From: Salinisphaera sp. G21_0
GTDB lineage: Bacteria > Pseudomonadota > Gammaproteobacteria > Pseudomonadales > Endozoicomonadaceae
Direction: 5' to 3'
Assembly: GCF_017744115.1 (NCBI RefSeq)
Contig: NZ_JAGHQW010000026.1
Coordinates: 25,207 to 89,206 of the forward strand
Length of the DNA: 64,000 nt
The notes under the pieces were generated by a model. That model was not told the DNA's origin. It did not search any database and saw nothing but the letters and a program-made list of their open reading frames with translations. The position numbers and the translations under genes are program-made. Shown one piece after another: positions 18,082-25,162 of the stretch. The stretch's first letter is position 1, and each line of letters opens with the position of its first letter.

Positions 18082-18385
18082 CATACTCCCCGGAAAGCAT
18101 TTTATTGTCTCAGGCATGTCACCATTCAACAATGAAAGACATGCTCATCCCTTAAAAAAAGATAAATAATGTAATCAAATCGTAATAATCCGATTCACAA
18201 AAACCCTCAGCTCTTATGGGACAACTAACACGTAAATTTGTTCCATTAAAAAGCCCAAAGGCAGAAAAATATCGAGATACCTGTGCCGGGTACAAACATT
18301 GAGCGGACGACAGAAGTTGTTATGTGCGTGAAAAAAATTTGCTGATAGAATGTCCCGACACGTTTAATAACAAGGCAAGAGGTCG

Positions 18386-18862
18386 ATGGAAGCCACTAAT
18401 CTTACCCCGGCTCCAGTGTGGAGAAGAGCTGCGGCCATGTTGTACGATTCTCTGTTAATCCTGGCTCTGTTGTTTATGGCCGGTTTTATTAATCTGTTCA
18501 TCCAGATACAGATTTTCGGTAATGAGCAACTGAAAACCATGACTGAAGAAGGCTACCAGCTTGGAGGCCCCTTTTTCTACGCCGCCCTGCTGGTCATCAT
18601 TTACGGCTTCTTTGGCTTTTTCTGGACCCGGTCAGGACAAACCCTCGGTATGCAGGCCTGGAGAATAAAAGTGGTCAGCAGCAACAATCATTTGATCAGC
18701 CCATGGCAAAGCGTGATCCGTTTTCTGATTGCCATTCCTGCACTGTCGCTTGCGGGTATCGGGCTTCTCTGGGCACTGATCGATCATCAGCGGCGAAGCT
18801 GGCAGGATCTGGCATCGTCATCCAGAGTCATTCTTCTGGAAAAACCGGTAAAGAAAACCTGA
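18386..18862 (+). CDS. RDD-family membrane protein
   Basis: A 158-residue inner-membrane protein with the RDD pattern: an Arg near the start (VWRRAAAMLYDSLL, with conserved R and D), membrane segments at about residues 22-45, 66-84 and 112-135, then FFWTRSGQTLGMQAWRIKVV and a C-terminal D-x-x-S-R-V end (WQDLASSSRVIL). Function of RDD proteins is mostly unknown; some are linked to ion exchange. GAGG lies upstream of the ATG. It stands alone on its strand. Confidence 0.85.
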   Translation: MEATNLTPAPVWRRAAAMLYDSLLILALLFMAGFINLFIQIQIFGNEQLKTMTEEGYQLGGPFFYAALLVIIYGFFGFFWTRSGQTLGMQAWRIKVVSSNNHLISPWQSVIRFLIAIPALSLAGIGLLWALIDHQRRSWQDLASSSRVILLEKPVKKT

Positions 18863-19114
18863 CAACAGTCTTCTAACATCTTAGTGCTGCTTCATAAATA
18901 AGCGGCACTGGTTACACTGTCAGCATTAACATTCACAGGCGACTGCTCACTGCCGCCTGATACACACATACCGAAACATTTATTGGTATTTTTACCTATC
19001 CAGCATTAGAATGAAACCATCGTCATTCACCAACGACGGTGTACCAACAAGACCATCGATGGCTATTCATAGCAGACAGGCTTTCAGCAGGCATTAAAAA
19101 AGGGAGACTCCAGT

Positions 19115-19297
19115 ATGAACACCCGGCTATTTGAACAGGTTGTATCTCAACTGGCGGAAGTCTTTCGTCGTTTATCAGAAAATCCGGAAGCTTTCCACCA
19201 CTCACATCAACTGGAAGAGTGCAGGCTCTACTGCCCGGTCACACGAATCCCACAAAAGCCTGTAAGAAGAACTCCCGGGCACCATTTCCAGCGATAA
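19115..19297 (+). CDS. Possible small protein, 60 residues, unknown
   Basis: It starts MNTRLFEQVVSQLAEVFRRL with a plausible helix and a GGGAG ribosome site. The C-terminal half is Arg/Pro/His-rich with no fold I can see. No homolog recognised. It could equally be chance, and no neighbour suggests a function. Confidence 0.2.
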   Translation: MNTRLFEQVVSQLAEVFRRLSENPEAFHHSHQLEECRLYCPVTRIPQKPVRRTPGHHFQR

Positions 19298-19307
19298 TCC
19301 CCCATCA

Positions 19308-19328
19308 TTCCCACGCTCTGCGTGGGAA
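19308..19328. repeat. REP-like palindrome, copy 2
   Basis: TTCCCACGCTCTGCGTGGGAA followed by TGCATACCGGAGCCT, matching the element at 12561 including its right flank. Confidence 0.75.
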
Positions 19329-19362
19329 TGCATACCGGAGCCTAAAGGATGCGCACAATCTC

Positions 19363-19430
19363 CGTTTATCCTGAGCGGAGTCGAAGGGTGATTGGCACAG
19401 TCTTTTATTCAGGACATGGAGCCTACGCCC
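19363..19430. repeat. Dispersed repeat with GAGCGGAGTCGAAGG core
   Basis: CTGAGCGGAGTCGAAGGGTG, then ATTGGCACAGT and a CATGGAG..TACGCC stretch. The same ATTGGCACAGT / TGGAGTTTACGCC words and an inverted CGACTCCGCTCAAG core recur at 58311-58376. These look like two arrangements of a dispersed REP-type unit. Confidence 0.55.
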
Positions 19431-19439
19431 TTTAACCCT

Positions 19440-20498
19440 TTAGGCAGCTCGCCTTAACATCACCGCACCCGCCAGCAGGCAGATGATGATTGGAATCATT
19501 ACCGATAATACCGGTGGAAACCCGAATACCAGGCTGGATGGTCCCATCAGGTTCTGAACGATCATAAAGACAATGCCGGTGATCACCCCGGAGAAGATCC
19601 GCAACCCCATACTGACCGAACGCAAAGGACCAAAAACAAAAGAGATGCCCACAATAACCAGGGAGAGTATGGATAACGGTTGAAGCAGCTTTGTCCACAG
19701 TGCCAGATCATACTCTCCGGCATCCAGCCCCTGTGCTGTCAGGTACTTCGTATAAGTAAGCAGGCCGGATATGGGCAATGCTTCAGGCTTGACCACCACC
19801 ACTTTCAACAGCGTTGTTGTCAGACTGGTATCCCAGGGTTCAACCAGACTCTGCTCAGTAATAAACTGCTCATCCTTACGGCGTATGGTGGTGACATTCT
19901 CCAGCAGCCAATGATCACCCTGATAGATTCCCCTTTTGGCAAAAGCGCTTTCCTGAAGCTTCATCTCATCATCAAAAACATAACGACTCACGCCGTAAAG
20001 CACGCCGTTTGGCTCGACCGCATTGAAGTAGATAAATTCACGTCCTTCACGATGCCAGAAGCCTTCTCCTGTGTATGTGCCATCAGCAGAGCGGGCTATC
20101 GCCTTTCTGGTTTCGCCAACCTGCTCAGCCATGGGGGCAAGATATTCGCCAAGCATCAATCCGGTAATAATCATGACCAGGGTGGGCTTCATGACTGCCC
20201 CCAGAATACGCCACAGTGAAATACCAGCGGCCCTCATAACCACCAGTTCACTGCTGGACGCCATGGAGCCCAGCCCCATAAGGCAGCCGACCAGTGCCGA
20301 AACGGGAATCAGCTCGTACAGTTTTTTGGGTATCATCAACAGGGTATAAATTAAAGCGTCCAGCGACTGATAGTTGCCCCTGACATCATCCAGCTGCCCC
20401 AAAAAAGCAAACAACGCTTCCAGAAATACCAGAATCAGCAGGACAATCACCGTTGCCCCCAGAACATTTCTGGAAATGTAACGATCCAGCTTACGCAT
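19440..20498 (-). CDS. lptG: LPS export permease LptG
   Basis: A 352-residue inner-membrane permease. With LptF and the LptB ATPase it extracts lipopolysaccharide from the inner membrane and feeds the LptC-A-D bridge. It starts MRKLDRYISRNVLGA with three N-terminal membrane segments, a periplasmic beta-jellyroll domain (about residues 130-260, FWHREGREFIYFNAVEP) and three C-terminal membrane segments, the usual LptG plan and length. The ATG at 20498 has an ideal GGAGG site 7 bp before it and overlaps the end of lptF by 8 bp, so the two are coupled. Confidence 0.92.
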   Translation of the reverse strand: MRKLDRYISRNVLGATVIVLLILVFLEALFAFLGQLDDVRGNYQSLDALIYTLLMIPKKLYELIPVSALVGCLMGLGSMASSSELVVMRAAGISLWRILGAVMKPTLVMIITGLMLGEYLAPMAEQVGETRKAIARSADGTYTGEGFWHREGREFIYFNAVEPNGVLYGVSRYVFDDEMKLQESAFAKRGIYQGDHWLLENVTTIRRKDEQFITEQSLVEPWDTSLTTTLLKVVVVKPEALPISGLLTYTKYLTAQGLDAGEYDLALWTKLLQPLSILSLVIVGISFVFGPLRSVSMGLRIFSGVITGIVFMIVQNLMGPSSLVFGFPPVLSVMIPIIICLLAGAVMLRRAA

Positions 20499-21603
20499 TT
20501 CCAGCCCTCCGGCGCGCCAGCCAGAGTTTACCCGGCTCAACAAGGTACAACAGCAAAGCAATCAGCAAGAAAAGAATATGAATCGGCCACAGGCCAATAT
20601 CCGGCGACAGTCGCCCATCCTCAATCGCGCCACGGCCACTCATTAACAAAGCCAGATACAGCAGATACAGCAATATTCCGGGCAACAGCTTCACATAACG
20701 CCCCTGTCTGGGATTAACCCGGGCCAGGGGCAATGCCATCAGCACCACGATGGGTATTAACAGTGGCAAAGAGATCCGCCATTGCAGCTCAGCACGATGG
20801 CCCGGGGTGTCGGACGCCAAAAGTGTCGCCGTTGGCAGAGCCTGCTCCTTGCTGATCTCTTTTCCGGAGCGGCGCTCTTCCATACGAAGGCCGTAATGTT
20901 CAAAGGCAATTTCCCGCAGAGGCAATGCGCCGGGCGTCAGGTCATAACGGTAGCCATCATCCAATATCAGATAACGCTGACCACCCTCTGCTGCATTAAC
21001 TTCAAGGCTTGCCTTTTGCGCCAGCAGCAAGGTCATTGAACCTATGTTTTTGCTATTCCCGTTACGGTTGGCGATAAAAACCCTGTTCATCTGCTGGCGA
21101 TCATCGGTTAACGTCTCTGCGTAGGTCACGCGCTGCCAGCCAAACTTCTGGAAACGTCCGGAAACCAGGGTATCAAACTCGGTCAGAGCGTCCTGCTCGA
21201 CAAAAATACTTTCAACTTCCTGTATTCCCCGGGGGGCAACCACCAGGCTTAACAACGCAACCACCAGCATAACCCCGGCCGCAGGCACTATGGTTATGCC
21301 TAAAAGTTGATGGTGGCTGAGACCACAGGCGCTGAGCACCGTCATTTCGTTATCAACATACAGCCTGCCATAGGCGAGAATAATGCCCAGGAAAAGCCCC
21401 AGGGGCAGTATCATGACCAGAAACTCCGGGATCCGGTAACCCATGATGGCAAAGAGGAAGTCCGCTTTCAGCGTCCCGGTTGCCGCCTGTGCCAGATAGT
21501 TCACAAAGCGTCCACTCATGATAATGAGCAATACGACAGACGTTACTGCTAACATAACCTGCAGCATCTGTCTGGACAGGTAACGAAATATGATTAAAGG
21601 CAT
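20491..21603 (-). CDS. lptF: LPS export permease LptF
   Basis: A 370-residue partner of LptG in the LptB2FG exporter. It starts MPLIIFRYLSRQMLQVMLAV, typical of LptF, then LPLGLFLGIILAYGRLYVDNE with the coupling-helix region, a periplasmic domain, and three C-terminal membrane segments. Reverse-strand operon lptF-lptG, divergent from pepA by 245 bp, the arrangement seen in many gammaproteobacteria. Confidence 0.92.
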   Translation of the reverse strand: MPLIIFRYLSRQMLQVMLAVTSVVLLIIMSGRFVNYLAQAATGTLKADFLFAIMGYRIPEFLVMILPLGLFLGIILAYGRLYVDNEMTVLSACGLSHHQLLGITIVPAAGVMLVVALLSLVVAPRGIQEVESIFVEQDALTEFDTLVSGRFQKFGWQRVTYAETLTDDRQQMNRVFIANRNGNSKNIGSMTLLLAQKASLEVNAAEGGQRYLILDDGYRYDLTPGALPLREIAFEHYGLRMEERRSGKEISKEQALPTATLLASDTPGHRAELQWRISLPLLIPIVVLMALPLARVNPRQGRYVKLLPGILLYLLYLALLMSGRGAIEDGRLSPDIGLWPIHILFLLIALLLYLVEPGKLWLARRRAGNA

Positions 21604-21848
21604 GCCTTGGTGAAATTCATCAAATCAAAACGAACATTTATACGTCAGTCGCCGTAAAAAACCGGTACAATCCCGGTCTGTCTGACAGAATCGTAGAATA
21701 AACATACAATTATCCCAATGACTTCTACGTTCTGATAGCCGTCCGGATAATGCCTGAATATCCCATATCCGGGCTAAAGCGTCTGGTTGAATTAGCTTAA
21801 CCGTATTATTATCCATGAAATCGGATAACTTGTCCCCTTGGAGAGACC

Positions 21849-23330
21849 ATGGAATTTGTTGTTAAGAGTGGTGCTGCAGAAAAACAGAAAACTGCCTGCC
21901 TTATTTTGGGCGTCCACAAGAAAAAGCTTCCGCCCTCTGCGACAGCCTTAGACTCGTTAACCGAGGGGTATCTTGCCGACATAATCAAACGTGGCGACCT
22001 GGATTTCAAGCCCGGCCACTCACTGATGCTTCTGCACAGTCGGCATGCGACGGTTGAGCGTCTGCTACTGCTGGCCATGGGTGAAAATGATAAGCCATTA
22101 ACAGAAGCCGGGTTTAACAAACTGACGGGCAACCTGACCAGCCAATTGAAGTCGCTGAATGCCAGGGAAGCGACCATTGTCATCGAAGATATCAACGTCG
22201 AGGGCAAATCACTGCACTGGATTACCCGTCAGTTGGTTGAAGCGGTTGAATATGCGTTTTATCAGTTCAGCCAGTTTAAAAACGACACCGGCAAAGGCCC
22301 GGTTCTGAAGAAGCTGACTCTGCTGGCAGACCGTAAAAATGCTGAAGAAGTGAAAGCCGGTCTGGCCCAGGGGCAGGCCATTGGTAATGGCCGGAATGTG
22401 GCCCGAACCCTGGGCAACCTGCCAGGCAATATCTGCCATCCAAGCTACCTTGCCGATGAAGCCAAAGCATTGGCAAAAAAGCATGCCAAACTGACTACCA
22501 AGGTGCTGAATGAAAAACAGATGTCTGACCTTGGCATGAGCTCCCTGCTCTCCGTCAGTGCCGGTTCCGAACAGGAAGCCCGGCTGATCTGCATGGAGTT
22601 CAAAAATGGCAAACGCGGTGCCAAACCTCTCGTTCTGCTGGGTAAAGGGATCACCTTTGATACCGGTGGTATCTCCCTGAAACCCGGTGCCTCCATGGAT
22701 GAAATGAAGTTTGATATGTGCGGTGCCGCCAGCGTATTCGGCGTGATGAATGCCATTCTTGAGCTGGACCTGCCCATTAATGTTATTGGTATGGTGGCTG
22801 CGGCAGAAAACATGCCCAGCGGTAAGGCCACCCGCCCGGGGGATATCGTAACGTCCATGTCCGGCAAGACCATTGAAATTCTCAATACCGATGCCGAAGG
22901 CCGTCTGGTGCTTTGTGATGCCCTCACCTACGCAGAACGTTATAAGCCGGAAGCGGTGATCGATATTGCCACACTGACGGGTGCCTGCATCGTCGCCCTG
23001 GGCCATCATACCTCCGGCCTGCTCAGTAATAACGAGCCGCTGGCTGAAGAGTTGCTCAGTGCTTCCAAAGAAGCCATGGACCGGGCATGGCAGCTGCCGA
23101 TGGGTGAAGAATATACCCGCCAGCTGGACAGCAACTTTGCCGATATGGCCAATATCGGTGGTCCTGCTGCGGGTACCATTACCGCGGCCTGTTTTCTGGC
23201 AAAATTTGCCGAAGCATATCCCTGGGCACATCTGGATATCGCCGGGACCGCCTGGAAATCCGGTAAGGAAAAAGGGGCTACCGGTCGTCCAGTCCCTATG
23301 CTGGTACAATACCTGCTGAATAAAATCTGA
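21849..23330 (+). CDS. pepA: Leucyl aminopeptidase PepA (M17)
   Basis: A 493-residue cytoplasmic two-metal aminopeptidase, hexameric in relatives. It cleaves N-terminal Leu and similar residues, and in E. coli also binds DNA as an Xer accessory factor. The N-terminal macro-like domain (1-170) is followed by the catalytic domain with LLGKGITFDTGGISLKPG (catalytic Lys and metal Asp, about residue 265) and NTDAEGRLVLCDALTYAE (about 345). Length is as usual (about 500). A good GGAG site precedes the ATG. holC follows beyond a strong hairpin. Confidence 0.95.
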   Translation: MEFVVKSGAAEKQKTACLILGVHKKKLPPSATALDSLTEGYLADIIKRGDLDFKPGHSLMLLHSRHATVERLLLLAMGENDKPLTEAGFNKLTGNLTSQLKSLNAREATIVIEDINVEGKSLHWITRQLVEAVEYAFYQFSQFKNDTGKGPVLKKLTLLADRKNAEEVKAGLAQGQAIGNGRNVARTLGNLPGNICHPSYLADEAKALAKKHAKLTTKVLNEKQMSDLGMSSLLSVSAGSEQEARLICMEFKNGKRGAKPLVLLGKGITFDTGGISLKPGASMDEMKFDMCGAASVFGVMNAILELDLPINVIGMVAAAENMPSGKATRPGDIVTSMSGKTIEILNTDAEGRLVLCDALTYAERYKPEAVIDIATLTGACIVALGHHTSGLLSNNEPLAEELLSASKEAMDRAWQLPMGEEYTRQLDSNFADMANIGGPAAGTITAACFLAKFAEAYPWAHLDIAGTAWKSGKEKGATGRPVPMLVQYLLNKI

Positions 23331-23348
23331 TTGTTACCAGTACTGATG

Positions 23349-23380
23349 ACAGGCCCTGATCGATCAGGGCCTGTTTGTTT
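23349..23380 (+). terminator. Intrinsic terminator or attenuator between pepA and holC
   Basis: A perfect 26-nt palindrome (13 + 13, ACAGGCCCTGATC and its complement) is followed by TTGTTTG. It begins 18 bp after the pepA stop and ends about 30 bp before the holC start, so holC expression depends on read-through or its own promoter. Confidence 0.75.
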
Positions 23381-23405
23381 GCTCAGATTAGTTTATGATT
23401 TCCCC

Positions 23406-23867
23406 ATGACCAGAGTGACTTTCTACCTTCTAGCCAGCAATCTTGACAATAACGGGCAAAACGAACAGCAGTTTGCCTGCCGCCTTATCGACAAAGCATG
23501 GCGTGGAGGCCTGCCCATGCATATCCATACGGCGGATGAAAGCAGCTGCCAGTCCTTGGATCAACTGCTCTGGTCATGGCGGGAGGATAGCTTTCTTCCC
23601 CATGGGATTATTTCACCCATCCAGGGCAATACTCCGGAAAGTGTACTTCTGGCCAGAGAGTCTCCCATCACCCTGGGGTTTGACCACCCTGCCGTGGCGT
23701 CAAAGCGGTTGCTGATTAATCTCAGCCCTGAGGTTCCTTCATTCTTCAGGGACTTTGCCCGTGTCTGTGAAGTCGTGGTTCAGAACCCGGACCAGAAAGC
23801 GGTTTCCCGGGCGAAGTTCCGGGCATATCGTCAGGCGGGTATAGAGCCAGAAGTACACAATATGTAG
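23406..23867 (+). CDS. holC: DNA polymerase III chi subunit
   Basis: A 153-residue chi subunit, which links the clamp-loader (via psi) to single-strand-binding protein at the replication fork. It starts MTRVTFYLLASN and includes ACRLIDKAWRGGLPMHIHT and a C-terminal RAKFRAYRQAGIEPEVHNM, all in line with HolC. The ATG at 23406 is chosen because homologs begin here; an upstream frame start at 23331 would read through the terminator hairpin. The pepA-holC order is conserved in gammaproteobacteria. Confidence 0.92.
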   Translation: MTRVTFYLLASNLDNNGQNEQQFACRLIDKAWRGGLPMHIHTADESSCQSLDQLLWSWREDSFLPHGIISPIQGNTPESVLLARESPITLGFDHPAVASKRLLINLSPEVPSFFRDFARVCEVVVQNPDQKAVSRAKFRAYRQAGIEPEVHNM

Positions 23868-24002
23868 GTCCTGTCATCCATTGCCCGCTGATATCGCCAG
23901 CCGATACCGTTCACCCATAGTTTGTCTATCCTTTTTATAAGAAAGCAGACACACATCGCTTTCAAACAAATAAAAATTCTCTAACCATTGAACGGTAAAA
24001 TA

Positions 24003-24761
24003 ATGATGAAAACATTGAACGCAATGCTGGTCAGCCTGGCGCTGGCTATACCGGCCACCAGCCAGGCTATGGATATTTATGCTTTTGCCCGTGGCGGGGC
24101 GGCTTATACGGCGATAAAGGATACTGAGGCTGTCAATCCATTCATTGCAGTTGGTAGTGCACCCTCTACTAACCCTGATGCAACCCAAGGCAGCATGGGG
24201 ATAGCCAATCTGAATAACGATCACAGCGTTGCAGTTGGAGCTTTCGGTGCCGGACTGGTATTTAACCCCAATTTCCGTCTGGAGCTTGAAGGGTCTTTTC
24301 AGAAAGCGTCTGATTATCAGATAGACGTATCTCTCGGTTGGCAGGCAAACTCTGGCCCATTCGATGTAACACTTCTTGGCACCGCGTATAACAACATCAG
24401 CATTGAATCTGAAGTATATATGCTGAAAGCTTATTACGATTTCCCCATGAATAAGCACCTGGTGCCCTACGTTATGGCGGGTGCAGGATATGCGAAAAAC
24501 AAGGCATCCGGTGTACAGACCTTTTCAGCCAACGCCAACTGGAATGAAAAGTGGGATGACCACGCCAGTAATGAAATGGCCTGGACAGTGGGTGCAGGCG
24601 TTTCCTATATATTCAGCAAACACCTTACCCTGGATCTTGGTGTTGAACATCGCAACCTAGGAGACTGGGAGCTGAAAAACCTGCCAGCGACCGGTGATGA
24701 GTCACTCAAGGGTAAGCTGGAATCCACCACATTGTTGATGGGCTTGCGTTACCACTTCTAA
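24003..24761 (+). CDS. Outer-membrane beta-barrel protein (8-strand type)
   Basis: About 252 residues. A clear signal peptide (LNAMLVSLALAIPATSQA, cleavage before MDIYAFARGG) is followed by alternating hydrophobic strands, with glycine-aromatic pairs such as YVMAGAGYAKN and VGAGVSYIFSKHLTLDLGVE. It ends in LLMGLRYHF, with the terminal Phe used for BAM recognition. This fits the OmpA/OmpW-like small porin group (OMP_b-brl). Possible roles are a surface structural protein or small-solute channel; the sequence does not say which. The start is ATGATG at 24003. A 9-bp dyad (24781-24810) follows the stop. Confidence 0.85.
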   Translation: MMKTLNAMLVSLALAIPATSQAMDIYAFARGGAAYTAIKDTEAVNPFIAVGSAPSTNPDATQGSMGIANLNNDHSVAVGAFGAGLVFNPNFRLELEGSFQKASDYQIDVSLGWQANSGPFDVTLLGTAYNNISIESEVYMLKAYYDFPMNKHLVPYVMAGAGYAKNKASGVQTFSANANWNEKWDDHASNEMAWTVGAGVSYIFSKHLTLDLGVEHRNLGDWELKNLPATGDESLKGKLESTTLLMGLRYHF

Positions 24762-25162
24762 CCGCCCCCCGGTTATATTTCTGCACAGGCCGCAGTAAAC
24801 TCCTGTGCAGTACTCCCTCCAGAACAACTTCATAAGACAAGCCAGGCCAATCAAAGCCAAACTCCCGTCTATAATCATCGTGGCATGCTGAATTTCGGTC
24901 ATCCCCGTAGTGCAATTTAAGAGGATTCCGCTAATATAGCGCGCTTTTTGGTACATCGGTCATAATCTTCAGGCAGAACACTGCGGGGAAGCGTATGATT
25001 GGGATGGCCCGAGTAGCCTGAGAACCTGCTGTTCGATACAGAGGCTCTCTCACCGTAAACCATTTTCAAAATACAGTCCGCCGGTCCATCTCCGGCCTAC
25101 GCACCGCCAGGGCGGTAACGTATAATGGCGGTCTGTCAGTCAGGCAAGGTTAGTAGTCAAAT
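24762..25162. other. Intergenic region upstream of rapA
   Basis: About 400 bp. A CTGCACAGG...CCTGTGCAG hairpin at 24781-24810 may end the barrel-protein transcript, though no T-run follows. The remainder presumably holds the rapA promoter. No gene or RNA recognised. Confidence 0.4.

Larger units (their letters stand above)
18863..19439. other. Intergenic region with REP elements and one doubtful small ORF
   Basis: 577 bp. It holds a REP palindrome (19308-19328) and a second dispersed repeat (19363-19402). A 60-codon frame at 19115-19297 (+), starting MNTRLFEQVVSQLAEVF with a GGGAG site 7 bp before it, might be a real small protein. I do not recognise it, and its end runs into low-complexity sequence. 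Nothing else was seen. Confidence 0.4.
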
